Positions 23,852 to 35,450 of a DNA stretch of 64,000 nucleotides are shown in pieces. The position numbers and the translations under genes were made by a program. The DNA is from Balaenoptera acutorostrata (lineage: Eukaryota; Chordata; Mammalia; Artiodactyla; Balaenopteridae): contig NC_080066.1 of assembly GCF_949987535.1 (NCBI RefSeq), positions 126,708,335 to 126,772,334 on the forward strand. The letters are read 5' to 3'. The notes under the pieces were generated by a model. It saw only the letters and a program-made list of their open reading frames with translations. It had not been told where the DNA came from and did not search any database. Every line of letters starts with the position of its first letter. Position 1 is the stretch's first letter.

Positions 23852-24215
23852 GCTTCCTTTCCTCCTCCCTCCTCCCTCCCCCTCCTCCCCCTTTCTTTCT
23901 CTCTCTTTCTCTTTCTCTCTTTCTTTCTCCCTTCCCTCCCTCCTTCCTCCCTCCTTCCTCCCTCCCTCCCTCCCTCCCTCCCTTCCTTCCATCCTTCCTT
24001 CCTCCCTCCCTCCCTCCCTCCTTCCTCCCTCCCTTCCTTCCTCCCTCCCTCCCTCCCTCCCTCCCTTCCTTCCATCCTTCCTTCCTCCCTCCCTCCCTCC
24101 CTCCCTCCCTCCCTCCTTCCTCCCTCCCTTCCTTCCTCCCTCCCTCCCTTCTTTCCTTCCTTCCTTCCTTCTTTCCTTCCTTCCTTCCTCCTTTCCTTCC
24201 TTCCTTCCTTCCTCC
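23852..24215. repeat. Polypyrimidine (CCTT/CCCT)n satellite-like tract with 83-bp internal period
   Basis: The plus strand is almost pure C and T for about 364 bp. The left third mixes CTCC and CTTT blocks, and the rest is CCCT/CCTT tetranucleotides. A marker 'ccatcc', containing the rare A, appears at about 23989-23994 and again at 24072-24077, exactly 83 bp later, and the blocks between follow the same order, so there is a higher-order duplication on top of the tetranucleotide array. The minus strand carries at least four GGGA-spaced G-runs in a row (opposite 23959-23983), a G-quadruplex pattern, and the mirror-symmetric purine/pyrimidine strands could form triplex H-DNA. Long frames on both strands (Lys/Arg/Glu/Gly-rich or Leu/Pro/Ser-rich) are artefacts. 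Confidence 0.97.
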
Positions 24216-26467
24216 GTGCCCCCCATGCTAGTAGTACTGCAACTGTTAGTGACTCACCAAAGAGAAACCTGTAAGAAACCATTATACTTCCACAGCCTAA
24301 CAAAGGAGATGAGGTTACTGGAACCAAATTTGAATGAGCTACTCTGAGTTATAGCCTAAGAGACAGAGGTTTGAAGTTAGCACCTGTTTCAAATCTTGCC
24401 TGAGTTTATATTTGTCTTCTTTTTGTTATCATAGATCAGGCTTTTATATTCTTTAGTGTTTTGCATTTCTTTATCTATGGATAGGGTCATCTAGGGATGA
24501 ATGGCATTTCTTTTTGAAGTCACCTTTCAAAATTAGAAAACTTAGAAGCTAAATTAGACAGCTAGACAGTTCCTTCATTTGATACGTAGGATATACATAA
24601 TTTTGAAAATCATTATATCTAAGTGATAATCTTGGTGCTAAGATTATAATTCAGCCTCAATTCACCTGAAATTTACCCAGTGCTAATGGAAGGTTGTTTA
24701 TATTACAAGATGCCAAAACTCATAAGAAAAAAGAATTACTGGATTACTGATGGCAAGCATCTCTCAACTGATGATGAGGAATTTGTTATCTCATAAAGTT
24801 GGGATTGTTAATCATGGGATTTGGTTTTTGTTGTGTTAGGTGGGGGTATCTGAACCCAAAAAGCGATTGAGTTAGGTGGTTAGGTGGAGGCTTGTGTTTA
24901 TAACTGATATACACTTGGGGGGAAGTTTATGCGAGCTGAATTTGAGCTGTTATACATACTGCTCCCAAAATGCTTATGGGCACCATGAGGGCAATATTTC
25001 TTAAGATTCTGCAGGCCAAGGTGTTTTGGCTCCCCAGCCACTACACGGAGGCACAGCCGCTGAAAAGGGGTACCTCAGTATCAATAACAAATAGCAGCTT
25101 TGAAAGCTGCCTAACTGGATAATAATAATGCCAGAGACTACCTTGAGGGGATGCAAGATTCTTCTGCTTTCTACTTTCCCACCTCTGGTGCGCAGACTGA
25201 CTGACACCTTTCCTGTTCCATCTCAACATGCTCTTGAAAAAAATTCAAGGCGATTCTGTTTGTAAGAGAGAACTCTCAGTATGAAATGATTATCTTCTGG
25301 GAAGAAAAATAAGCGCCTGAATGTAGAAGATTTCTGTCAGTTCTTTTCATTTTGAGTTTTGGAAAAGCAGCTAGCAACATAGGAAGTTAACCATGTTTAA
25401 AAATATTTCAGAGATGGTCTTTATATCCTACCCTAATGGTTAAATATACAGATAAAAAATTCAGTTGCAGAGAACTGAATCAGCAGTTCTAGTTTATAAA
25501 GAGATTTATTACTGAATATTAAATAGCTGACAGAATTATTGGGAGGAATAGACTCCCAGAGTCACGCCACAGAAATGGGCTGCGAAGTTGCTGCTGTTTC
25601 TGCTTCTATCAAGTGGTTTCCTGTCATCTCTACTACAATTCACCCCGGCAAATGAGTGTGTTCTGCCTGCCTTTCTCCAACTCAGTTCAGAAATCAAGTC
25701 TCTTATAAGTGTGTCTAATGGAAAACACTAGCTGTAAGGGAGTTAGGCATATTTTTCACAGTGAAAATTATGGCAATAAAGATAATAAATGAATTTTTAG
25801 GATTAATTTTATCATTATCTGGATAAAATGTAACCCTTCGAATGCTGAATTATATACTGTCTCAAATATTTACTCAAAATGTTTTTTATGGTTTTCTTGT
25901 ACCTACCTTCTTTTAGGTTTACCCTTGTATACAATGTGGCAGAATATTATATGCAGTTTTGGCCCTAATATGTAATAAAAGGCAAGCAAAGCTTATGAAG
26001 GAAAATGTACTGAAAAGAATAGAGTGGTTTCAGATAAGGTTGCATTGAAAATCTAGGACTCCTCGGTCTGGGAAAGGTGAACAGACATTGTTTTTGGCAA
26101 CTGTAAACTTTAAGGAATGGATAGGAAAAAAAGACAAAACTAGGATTTGGTTTGAAATCACTTTGAATAGGTGATTTTAAGGTAAATACAAGGAGGTGGT
26201 ACTCAGCCAGCCAACACGTGTCGTTTCATTCTTACTATGTAGGCAGAACTGACTGTGTCCTGTGGGAATTTTTACCATTAGAAAATGAATTTGCATACCC
26301 TGAGGCTTATGGGCATAGTATGTGCTCAAATATGTCTTTAACATGAATACATTAATGAAAATATAAAATAAAAAATTGTTCGACTTGTTAAATTAATTCA
26401 TCAAAGGTAGATTATCAAAGAAAGTAAAGAGATAAATGTCTCTAAGCCTTTGGACTAGGTCATGGGA
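24216..26467. other. Unique DNA, about 2.2 kb
   Basis: No exon or firmly named repeat was recognised. The segment 25480-25740 could be a diverged repeat end but was not identified. Confidence 0.45.
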
Positions 26468-26725
26468 AGGAAATGTGGCACAATGGAAAGATTTTGGGTT
26501 TAAGCCAGGAATTTAATCCAACTTTGCCATTTGCTAGATGTGTGATCTTGAGCAAATAGCTTAATTTCTAGTAGCTTAGGCTGCTTTCTCTGTAAATTGG
26601 AGATAATATATCTAGCATTTTAGCTTGTTGTAAAGATTAGAGATGAAAAAGTAAAATGTCTAGCTACATGCTCTGGTACTTAGCAAACACAAGAAAGCGG
26701 TTATTTTTTATTGTTACTTTGTTAG
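26468..26725 (+). mobile_element. MIR SINE fossil, near full length
   Basis: 'gtggcacaatggaaagattt', 'ttgccatttgctagatgtgt', 'gatcttgagcaaatagctta' and 'ttagcttgttgtaaagatta' follow MIR in sense order from head to tail. Confidence 0.85.
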
Positions 26726-27709
26726 AGGCAGAATGCCAATCGGGTGGACAATTGATACAACCCATGTGACAATGTTCATCTCCTGATGTATGTGTGTAAT
26801 CCCTGTGGCATTCCTCATATCCTGAAATATGTGAGCCACATACAGACTTTCAACTCTTGCACGTCATACATTCTTCATATTACCTTGTGCTTAATCAATT
26901 GCAGTACAGATCTTTTGGTCTCTCCTACCCCTACTCCTGTCCTCATTCCAGCCCACATACTGCTCACATACTAATTTTTATCATGACAGTCCCCCATCAG
27001 ATATCTGCAATGGCTTCATATTGTGCTTACAGTTTTTTAAGATGAACAATTCCATTTCACCAAAACTTTAAAGTCTTACTTGTGTGGGGGTGTGGGGGAG
27101 GATGGGAGAGGACTGGGAGAGAATGAAGATGGATAGGAAAGGTACACAGTTCGGAATATAGGTAAAAAGCCCAGTGGATAGTAGTAGGTAGATAAGTAGG
27201 TATTTTGATGATAGCTAGATAGATGATAGGTGAAATAAATTGGAGAGAATAGGAACTGGAGGGTAGGACAGGTGTATGATGAAACAGTCTGTATGGTATA
27301 GAGTGAACAGATCATTCAGTGAGGGTTGGGAGACCCAGGTTCTGTATCTTGTAACCTAAGTCTCTTAAGTCTCTCTCTGCTGTAGTACGAGCTTCTTGGT
27401 TCATGTGACCCAATACCACATGATTCTAAATGAAGAAGGGCTATATATTTTTGAAGGCACATTTATAAATATTACACCCTGGTAACAAATCTAAGATTTG
27501 AGGAAGAACTCATGCAGGATGCTTTTTGTTTTTGTTTTTCTTTCCTCCCTTCCTTCCTTCCTTCTACTTTCTTTTGTTGTAATTTTTGCATTAGCTCTAT
27601 ATTTCCATCATACTTTCGCAAAGAAATCAATATTTATTTTTTTCTGGATAGGAAAATAACATGTTTGTTGCAAAAATAAATACTAAGAATAAAAAGAAGC
27701 CCATATTTT
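26726..27709. other. Mostly unique DNA with simple-sequence patches
   Basis: A weak L2-like phrase ('caatggcttcatattgtgc', about 27008) suggests a diverged LINE piece at 26930-27080. A TAGA/GGTA-rich patch lies at 27175-27235 and a short (CCTT)n run at 27541-27564. No exon was recognised. Confidence 0.4.
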
Positions 27710-28085
27710 CACATTGGGCGTTTATGTTGTTTCTGATTTTTGTGTTATTATAAAAATCTTATAACATTGGACATTTGGAAATGTGATTGATCATTTCCTT
27801 TAGATAAATTTTTAGAAATGAAATTCTTGAGGAAGAATGCACATATTTTTAAGGGTTTAGTCATGTATTTCCTTTTCCACTTCCGTTTGTCCCTCCTGCA
27901 GGTAGGTACAGGGACGAGAAGACTTTTTTATGCACACCCTCACCAACAACTGGATTTACTGATCTTTTAAATGTTTTCTAATCTATTGGGTGAAAATAGC
28001 ATCTGATGGATGTGTTCGTTTGCATTTCATTGGTTAATAGTGAATCTGAAAATATCTTCTTATGGTTTTGGCCATTTGTAGCAGG
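27710..28085 (-). mobile_element. Old L1 (L1M-type) ORF2 3'/UTR fragment
   Basis: On the plus strand, 'gataaatttttagaaatgaa', 'gaatgcacatatttttaag', 'acaccctcaccaacaactgg', 'ctattgggtgaaaatagcat' and 'gtttgcatttcattggttaa' follow the reverse complement of the C-terminal ORF2 region of ancient mammalian L1s (ACACCCTCACCAACACTGG, GATGGGTGAAAATGGTATCTC, TTTGCATTTC). It is heavily diverged and no frame survives. Confidence 0.75.
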
Positions 28086-28591
28086 CAGTATTATACCATA
28101 GCTTATCATATTCTTTTTCAAGAAATGCCATTATCAACTCCTGTGTAGCAAAAGTAGTGAGTCCATGCTAAGTATGTTCCTGTGTATGTGTTATTTTGTA
28201 TGAAGAAGAAGAAAAACTTTTAAACTATGTTATTTGGTAGTGGTCTAATATATGATCTCTAAAATAAAAAGGATTCCAAATCTATGCTTTATATCCTTAA
28301 GCCAAATTGATCTAATTTTGGGTTTTCTGTTTTATTCTGTTTTGCTAGTAGGGGTACTATGACAGAAATATGTGTGGCATATTTCTAGTGATCTGACCAT
28401 TTTCACTTTGCCATAGCTCTATTTCCCAGCATGAGTTAAACTTGGCCAGCTTTCCTTTTCCATGTTTGCTGAAGTAGGGCCTTGTCTGCTTTAACATGAC
28501 CATCTTTATGAGGGAGTTCTCTATGGATAATGTTAGAGAGTGACATGGGCCGTTGCCCAATTAACAGTAATGTTCGCTTTAGAATTGTCTT

Positions 28592-28700
28592 TCAATAAAA
28601 TCCTCACAGTGCTTCAGTGGCGTTAACTGGTAGGTGTCCTTATTATCCTCTTTTTATAGAACTGGGCTCCTAAAGTTTGAAATGAAACAGGCAAGAGCAA
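28592..28700 (-). mobile_element. MIR fragment
   Basis: 'aaatcctcacagtgcttcag', 'gtaggtgtccttattatcct' and 'tttatagaactgggctcc' resemble the reverse complement of the MIR core (AATCCTCACAAC, TAGGTACTATTATTATCCCC, TTTTACAGATGAGG). Confidence 0.5.
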
Positions 28701-30484
28701 GTCAAACATTTTCCATAATAATGTTGAAATGAGTGAGGAAAGAATCCAGGACCTTTGTCAATGTTTCTTTTTTAATCTCAGTTTTGCAACTTTCATTTAA
28801 AGCCACCTTTTCTTCACTGATGAGTTCTGCATGCATAGTCAGCTAATGTGTGTCTAATACACTAAGTGTTTCTTCCCCAGTGTAGAGAACAAGATCATTT
28901 GGAAGAGATTCAATTCCAAACCTCCTCTTATCGGGTTTGCCTTATTAGCTTTGGTGTCTGGGTATACCCAGTATGCCTTATTCCTGCTGCAAGTGGAATT
29001 GTTTGCTAGGAGAGGAAAACATTCTTTGCCCTTGAGAAACCTTCAAAGTGAGTGAAAATTGCTGTGATGCAAACTCTGGGAAGCAATTTGTAAACCTTTG
29101 GGCCACCGACATTGCTATTTCACATCTTAGTGTCTGTCCTCCCTATTTCATCACATTTTTTGTCTGCCTTGTTATATCAGAAGAATTATTTTGTTTGCTC
29201 TAGTAGGCCCAGGGATATGATCTGAAGAGAAAATCAAGATGCCAAGACAATGTAATCCAGCAAGTGAGGACAATGTTAGGATTTAAGGAAAATTCCATAG
29301 AAAAGAAAGAAATTTCATTATCTAAGCTTTTCCCCTTTCCCCCTTTTTCCTTCAGTCATTTCTCTAGCAACCTACTGGCTAATGTCCTTTTTACTTCTAC
29401 ACTTCAAGTAACCATCATCCCTCACTATTATTCCACTGTGGATCACTTGCACCCTCTTCAGAAGCATATCTGGTTTAAGGGCAGCATTCTGTGTCTGTTA
29501 AATAGTGTTGAGTAAATGTTTAATGAATTGCACTGAGTAAAAAATCCCTAAAGATTCCTGGGCACAGACTGTTTAGCCTTGGAGTTCTTAGTCAGTTCCC
29601 TAATACAAATGCTCTGTCCAAAGTTTTCACCTTAGGATGGAGTCTTTTTTATTTTATCAAGAAAGAGGGGAGGTAAATAGCCACTGCATTGATTTAAAGA
29701 AGGCAAATATTCTACCTTACAAAGTAGTCTAAGACATAAAGCAAAGTAGCAAACTTTGAGAGATTAAAATATTAAAAATCAGAAGTCAGAATTGTCTTTC
29801 CAAATGTAAGTGAGAAGGGAAAGGAAGTTGCATAAAAACACACAGGAGTCAAATTTTCCAATCTTCTCATACAATTTAAAGGAAAAGGGAGCACTAATAT
29901 TGCCAAATATCAATCAATAGGTAAAATTAAATTTTTGGAACAACGAGGAATAAAATCTATTGTGGCGATATCTGACAGATGGAACTTGGGTGAGACAAGT
30001 GAGATGAGCCATGTGATACAGTGCAGAGAGTGAACGGCACAACTGGCTGTAATTGAGCAGGAAAGAAAGGCTGAAAGAGACAAGCAACAACCAAAGAAGT
30101 ATAACATGGCCACTGAAACATGTGAAACTTACCCCACAAGCTGCCACAGCCCTGCGCTCAATCCTGACTGCTAAGGTCCTGTGGTAACAAATGAATTCTC
30201 TTTGGAAGAGTTTTAAGAGATTTTATTGGAAGTCTGTTGCATCCCATGAATGGGAGGTAACATCCCAATGCCAGCCTGAGCTAGAGGTTTTCCACAAAAA
30301 TTTTATAATCTCCAGAGTTGTAGTTCTGTGAAAGGCTCCATCTCCTTTCTAACACATCTAGTCACCTTCCTATGATGGAAAAGGGCGCAGTGAGGTGAAA
30401 CTTAGTGGGAAAAATTTGAACACTCAACTCTTTCTCCTTGGATATTCCAGTAGGTCAAGACTACACTCAATATCTGGGTATTCT
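28701..30484. other. Unique DNA, about 1.8 kb
   Basis: No exon or named repeat was recognised. Three overlapping minus-strand frames near 29910-30147 share the same DNA in different phases, which argues against any being real. A possible L2 tail at 29470-29530 is too weak to call. Confidence 0.45.
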
Positions 30485-30985
30485 CTCTTTGTCTGTTCCC
30501 ACACCCTTGATCCATTTTACTTTTTTCTGCCCATCTCTGTGCCCCACCAAGAATGACCTCTGTGTGTACTGCTTCCCTTCCGGGGTTTCCTTGTTGGATG
30601 CTTCCAACTGTATTTCACCAATGAGAGGCATTGGCAGGAGACTAAAGAGCAGAGGGAGAGAGACTAGGATATTTCTCCCCTCCTCCCTGCCTCACCATCT
30701 CTGGCAATTGTTGTTTCCCCACCATTGCCTCCTCAGGTGGCCCCTCCTCTACAGTTCTAGCTCTCCATGGGCTCAGGTAGTGCTCTTCTTTCAGTCCCTT
30801 CAGTCCTGGTGGTAGTGATGACTTTCCATTAAGTTGGCCTCTGAGCACCTCTCCATTCCTTGTTTATTCTCTTAACTCTGCTCTCATTTCTCACCTTTTT
30901 AAGGAGTCCCTTTACCAAAGTCTCTTTATTCGAATCACCTGGAGGTAAATTCTGTTTCCTGCTTGGGGACCTGACTGGTACAATA
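30485..30985. repeat. Ancient interspersed repeat, family not assigned
   Basis: 'attctctctttgtctgttcc', 'accaatgagaggcattggca', 'tttctcccctcctccctgcc' and the terminal 'tctgtttcctgcttggggac' with 'ctgactggtacaa' match a common old mammalian repeat recalled as ending CATCTGTTTCCTGCCGGGACCCTGACTGATACA. The class is uncertain. A 125-codon plus-strand frame at 30438-30815 lies inside it and is not a gene. Confidence 0.55.
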
Positions 30986-31894
30986 TCTAACCTGGAAGGT
31001 CTTTTATTCTTTAGTTTCTATATGAAGAAAAAATAGGAATTTTTCATTGTTCTAATTATATCCTTGCTTATAGGAGCCTGTATCATAAAAGTATTGTTTT
31101 GATTCAATTAAATAGGTAAAAAAGGGAAAAAAGAGGCATTGGGCAGATTCTAGGTCTTCTTAAGTCATTCTGCCTTAATGTGGTATGTTCATCAGTAAAT
31201 GGTTTGGGAAATTAAATTGGAATATTTTGCCCTCACTAGGTTCACGAATATTTAGTATTGCACCTTTTGTTTTTAATAATAATTTTTAAACCAAGAGTAT
31301 ATTGGAGAGCAGAGTCACAGAAGTAAATTCTTCTCAAATCATGACACAGGGATGAGAGGTGAACTATAAATACTGCTGGTGGAATACATGCTTTTAAGGA
31401 TACGGAAAAATGTCATGTGACACTGGAGATTGTGCTGTAATTACCGCTGGCTAGTTTAGTTATTTTGTGAGTTTGAAACACTTTGCATGTGTCAAGAATT
31501 GTTCTATTTGAAATGAGCTTTTAACACAGAAGCTTGAAAACCTCTAGAAAGCTACATAAGAGAACGGAAGACAGATCTATTTAGTTTTTTGTATGATATT
31601 TTGCCTGGGATGGTGCACCCTTAAATACTTTCAGAGGAAAGTAATTAGATATGGCCATAAAACTGAAAGAAATAGATGATTGTGGATTTTTATTATACTT
31701 ATGAATTAATTTGTTGACTGTCCCCTCAAATTTCCATCTAATGAATTGTAGTTTCTATTGCAACTATAGGAATTAAAAAAGAGATCAGTGACACAATATC
31801 TTTGCCTCAAAGGTATTACTGTTTAGTCAGAAGGAATGTATGTATGAAAAAACTAGAAAACATTTGTAAGGTGATAATGTAAGCATTGACCAAA
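30986..31894. other. Unique AT-rich DNA
   Basis: No exon or named repeat was recognised. Confidence 0.5.
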
Positions 31895-32335
31895 TGTGTT
31901 ACTCAGGATACTTAGTTGCAGATGACAGAAACCTTAGCTTAATGAGATTACATAAAATGGATTTATTGGTCCACATAACTGAGAAGTATAGGGAATAGAG
32001 CTACCTTTTGGTTAAATGGATGCCATTAGGTCACTTATTCTCTCCCCATTCATCATCTCTTCTTTCTTCTGTGTTGGCTTTAATCTCAGGCAATGTCTTC
32101 CTAATCTGTGGTAGAGTTGGCTATTGGAAGAAAGTTATAAACTCAATTATCTTTATAGCTAGCAGTTCCAATCAAAAGAATATGCCACCTTTCTGATACT
32201 TGCAGCTAGAGTCCCAAGAAAGGTTGTGATTGTTCTGAACTAGATCATGTGCCATCCCTGAATATCCTTGTTGCCCAGTATTAGGGTGCTCGATTGGCTC
32301 ATCTTGGATCATGTGGTTATCCCTGTGGAAAGTGA
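31895..32335. repeat. Ancient interspersed repeat, unassigned, copy 1 of a pair
   Basis: 'gttgcagatgacagaaacct' is followed by 'atggatttattggtccacat' and 'aactgagaagtatagg', then 'cttctgtgttggctttaatc', 'tcaggcaatgtcttcc' and 'gattggctcatcttggatca'. This order is shared in outline with the element at 32690-33110 and with a common mammalian repeat whose class I could not fix. It has no coding capacity. Confidence 0.5.
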
Positions 32336-32689
32336 AGATGGGATGTAAGGGGTCATAAACTTAGATTTCCATGAAAAAGGCTGTATTACAAGAAGAGGAT
32401 GAGAACAAGCAGAGTGAACAGACAAAAACTATGGTTACTACAGTCCACTACCATTTATTTCTTGACTACTCAATAACAAACTTTCTTCCCATATGCATCA
32501 TTTCAAAATGCCACTGCATGACAATGGAAGTATTAGACTTAAAATCAATAATGCACTCATTCCCAAAGCAAAGAGAAGAAAGTGAATGTCTCATCCAGGT
32601 GCTGTCTTCACCTCCCCTGTCCTCACCTTTGTTAACTTAATCCCTTTACATTTTAAATTTTATCACTTGCAACATTCTACTTCCTGATA

Positions 32690-33245
32690 TTTCTGGATTA
32701 GTCGGGGCTCTCTTGTATAAAAGTGACAGAAAAATAGTGGAAACTATGTTAACCCAAAAGAAATTAATTGACGCCTATAAATGAAAAGTTTACAGTTGGA
32801 TCTCAGGCATCATGGATTCAGGGATTAAAATGATGCTCTCAGGGCATCATCTTACCCCACTTGAGCCTCATTTTACTCATAGTTGTTTTAACTTGAGGGC
32901 AACTTTTTCTTAAATGGTAGTAAAACTGACCACTAGTCTCTCTAGGCTTACCTCACTGGCACAGCCAGCAATTCCCATGATTAGTGTCCACTTCTTTAGG
33001 GTTCAACAAAATTTCCAGGGATTGATCTGATTGACTTGGGGAAAATGCCCATCCCTGAGCCAGCTGCTGCAGTTTGCTGTGGGGTGTGCGTGTGTGTGTT
33101 GGAGGTGGCGGTGGGGTAGATGGAGTACTCTAAATTGCTGGCTATCCCAGTGGTTGTGATGATAGGAAGAGGTCAGCTCCACCTGGACAACATGGAATGT
33201 GTTTCACATAAAAATGAGAACCTACTTCCAGCAGAAATAGTTTAC
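32690..33245. repeat. Ancient interspersed repeat, unassigned, copy 2 of a pair
   Basis: The motif order parallels copy 1: 'aagtgacagaaaaatag', 'aaagaaattaattgacgcct', 'aaatgaaaagtttacagttg', then 'ctgattgacttggggaaaat' and 'gcccatccctgagccag'. The second half corresponds to the GGTCACGTGCCCATCCCTGAGCC phrase of the family. It contains a short GTGTGC/GGTGG-rich patch at 33083-33116. Confidence 0.45.
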
Positions 33246-33309
33246 ACAGGAAAATAATGCAGACAAAGACCATAACTACCACACTACACAATAAATGATA
33301 GAGTGAAGA

Positions 33310-33420
33310 AAATAAATAAGTCTTTATTGAGTTTCTGTAAAGTTCCAGGTATCTGGTATATTATTTCACATTTATCAAATAAATTTGTTCTAAATCACAG
33401 TAGTGAGTGGTACTACTAGG
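33310..33420 (-). mobile_element. MIR fragment
   Basis: 'taagtctttattgagtttct', 'gtaaagttccaggtatctgg' and 'tatattatttcacatttatc' resemble the reverse complement of the MIR 3' end (TTTATTGAGCGCTTACTATGTGCCAGGCAC). Confidence 0.55.
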
Positions 33421-33610
33421 ATTTTTTAAATCTGTCTAGTAACTCATGGCATTTAAGTATATTCCCTACCACTTTAAAGAAGGTGATTCTGAACTTCCGT
33501 CTTGGAAGAAGTATCAGAGTTTGGAAGACTAGGGAGAGCATTAGGTGGATGATAAGTGGAGATGGAAAAGAGGAGGACATGCAAGAAATAAGGTTGTCCT
33601 TAATCTGATC

Positions 33611-34855
33611 AGCCAAAGCAATCTTGAGAAAGAAAAACACAGCTAGAGGAATCAGGCTCCCTGACTTCAGACTATACTACAAAGCTACAGTAATCAAGAC
33701 AGTATGGTACTGGCACAAAAACAGAAATATAGATCAATGGAACAGGATAGAAAGCCCAGAGATAAACCCACACACATTTGGTCACCTTATCTTTGACAAA
33801 GGAGACAAGAATATACAATGGATAAAAGACAGCCTCTTCAATAAGTGGTGCTGGGAAAACTGGACAGCTACATGTAAAACAATGAAATTAGAACACTCCC
33901 TAACACCATACACAAAAATAAACTCAAAATGGATTAAAGACCTAAATGTAAGTCCAGACACTATAAAACTCTTAGAGGAAAACATAGGTAGAACAGTCTA
34001 TGACAAGCAAGATCCTCTTTGACCCACCTCCTAGAGAAATGGAAATAAAAACAAAAATAAACAAATGGGACCTAATGAAGCTTAAAAGCTTTTGCACAGC
34101 AAAGGAAACCATAAACAAGATGAAAAGACAGCCCTCAGACTGGGAGAAAATGTTTGCAAATGAAGCAACTGACAAAGGATTAATCTCCAAAATCTACAAG
34201 CAGCTCATGGAGCTCAATATCAAAAAAACAAACAACCCAATCCAAAAATGGGCAGAAGATCTAAATAGACATTTCTCCAAAGAAGATATACAGATTGCCA
34301 ACATACACATGAAAGGATGCTCAACATCACTAATCATTAGAGAAATGCAAATCAAAACTACAATGAGGTATATCATCTCACACTGGTCAGAATGGCCAGC
34401 ATCAAAAAATCTTTAAACAATAAATGCTGGAGAGGGTGTGGAGAAAAGGGAACCCTCTTGCACTGTTGGTGGGAATGTAAATTGATACACCCACTATGGA
34501 GAACAGTATGGAGGTTCCTTAGAAAACTAAAAATAGAACTACCATATGACCCAGCAATCTACTGGGCATAAACCCTGAGAAAACCATAATTCAAGAGGAG
34601 TCATGTACAACAATGTTCATTGCAGCACTATTTACAATAGCCAGGACATGGAAGCAACCTAAGTGTCCATCGACAGTTGAATGGATAAAGAAGATGTGGC
34701 ACATATATACAATGGAATATTACTCAGACATAAAAAGAAATGAAATTGAGTTATTTGTAGTGAGGTGGATGGACCTAGAGTCTGTCATACAGAGTGAAGT
34801 AAGTCAGAAAGAGAAAAACAAATACCGTGTGCTAACACATATATATGGAATCTAA
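33611..34855 (+). pseudogene. L1 ORF2p, C-terminal remnant (copy B)
   Basis: Two frames join to give the ORF2 C-terminal third. The first (33624-34022) reads from [17 protein letters not shown] to LLEENIGRT. The second (34000-34416) reads from [19 protein letters not shown] onwards. The frame changes at about 34000, where 'gtctatgacaagcaagatcc' lacks roughly 10 bp present in copy A ('ggcataaaccacagcaagat'). A third piece (34613-34855) carries [13 protein letters not shown] and ends at the natural ORF2 stop after YGI. The endonuclease and catalytic RT core are absent because of the 5' truncation. Confidence 0.9.
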
Positions 34856-35220
34856 AAAAAAAACAAGAAAAGGTTCTGATGAACCTAAAGGCAGGATAGG
34901 AATAAAGACGCAGAGAATGGAATTGAGGACATGGGGAAGGGGAAGTGTAAGCCTGGACAAGTGAGAGAGTAGCATTGACATATATACACTACTAAATGTA
35001 AAATAGATAGCTAGTGGGAAGCAGCTGCATCACATGGGGAGATCAGCTTTGTGACCACATAGAGGGGTGGGATAGGGAGGGTGGGAGGGAGATGCAAGAG
35101 GGAGGGAATATGGGGATATATGTATACATATAGCTGATTCACTTTGTTATACAGCAGAAACTAACACAATATTATAAAGCAATTATACTCCAATAAAGAT
35201 GTTAAAAAGAAAAAAAAAAG
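33611..35220 (+). mobile_element. L1 LINE copy B, 5'-truncated
   Basis: The insertion starts abruptly inside ORF2 at 'agccaaagcaatcttgagaa' and runs through the ORF2 C terminus, the whole 3' UTR (with a G-rich 'gggtgggagggaga' block near 35078) and the end 'caataaagatgttaaaaag' to an A-rich tail. At 1.6 kb it is a typical 5'-truncated retrotransposition product. I did not find a convincing target-site duplication. It is colinear with the corresponding parts of copies A and C. Confidence 0.95.
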
Positions 35221-35329
35221 AATCCATACTAGAGAAGAGCAGGGGGAATTTAAAAGCAAGATTCAGATGGATTATTTTGAAACTCTGGAGTACAGATGAG
35301 TACTAGAAGAGTGTTCTAAAATGCAAATT

Positions 35330-35450
35330 CCAGGGATTTCACATGTTCAGATTTGATAGGTCTGGAGTGGGGCACAGCAATATATATCTAAACAAGGACT
35401 CAAGATGATTCAGATGCAGGTCATTCACAGACCACAGTTTCTTTCAGAGG
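35330..35450. mobile_element. MER5-like hAT-Charlie DNA transposon remnant
   Basis: 'cagatttgataggtctggag', 'tggggcacagcaatatatat' and 'caagatgattcagatgcagg' with terminal 'tcattcacagaccaca' resemble the right half of MER5A (AATCAGAATCTCTGGGGGTGGGGCCCAGCAATCTG… and AGGTGATTCTGATGCA). It is non-autonomous and non-coding. Confidence 0.6.

Noticed and set aside
23758..24347. Long open frames on both strands (up to 189 codons), Lys/Arg/Glu/Gly-rich or Leu/Pro/Ser-rich
   Set aside because: They are translations of the CCTT/CCCT tract. A tetranucleotide array without stop codons is open in many frames, and nothing outside the tract supports a protein.
30438..30815. 125-codon plus-strand frame that could look like a novel protein
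   Set aside because: Most of it lies inside a recognisable ancient interspersed repeat (30485-30985) and shows no domain or codon-use signal.
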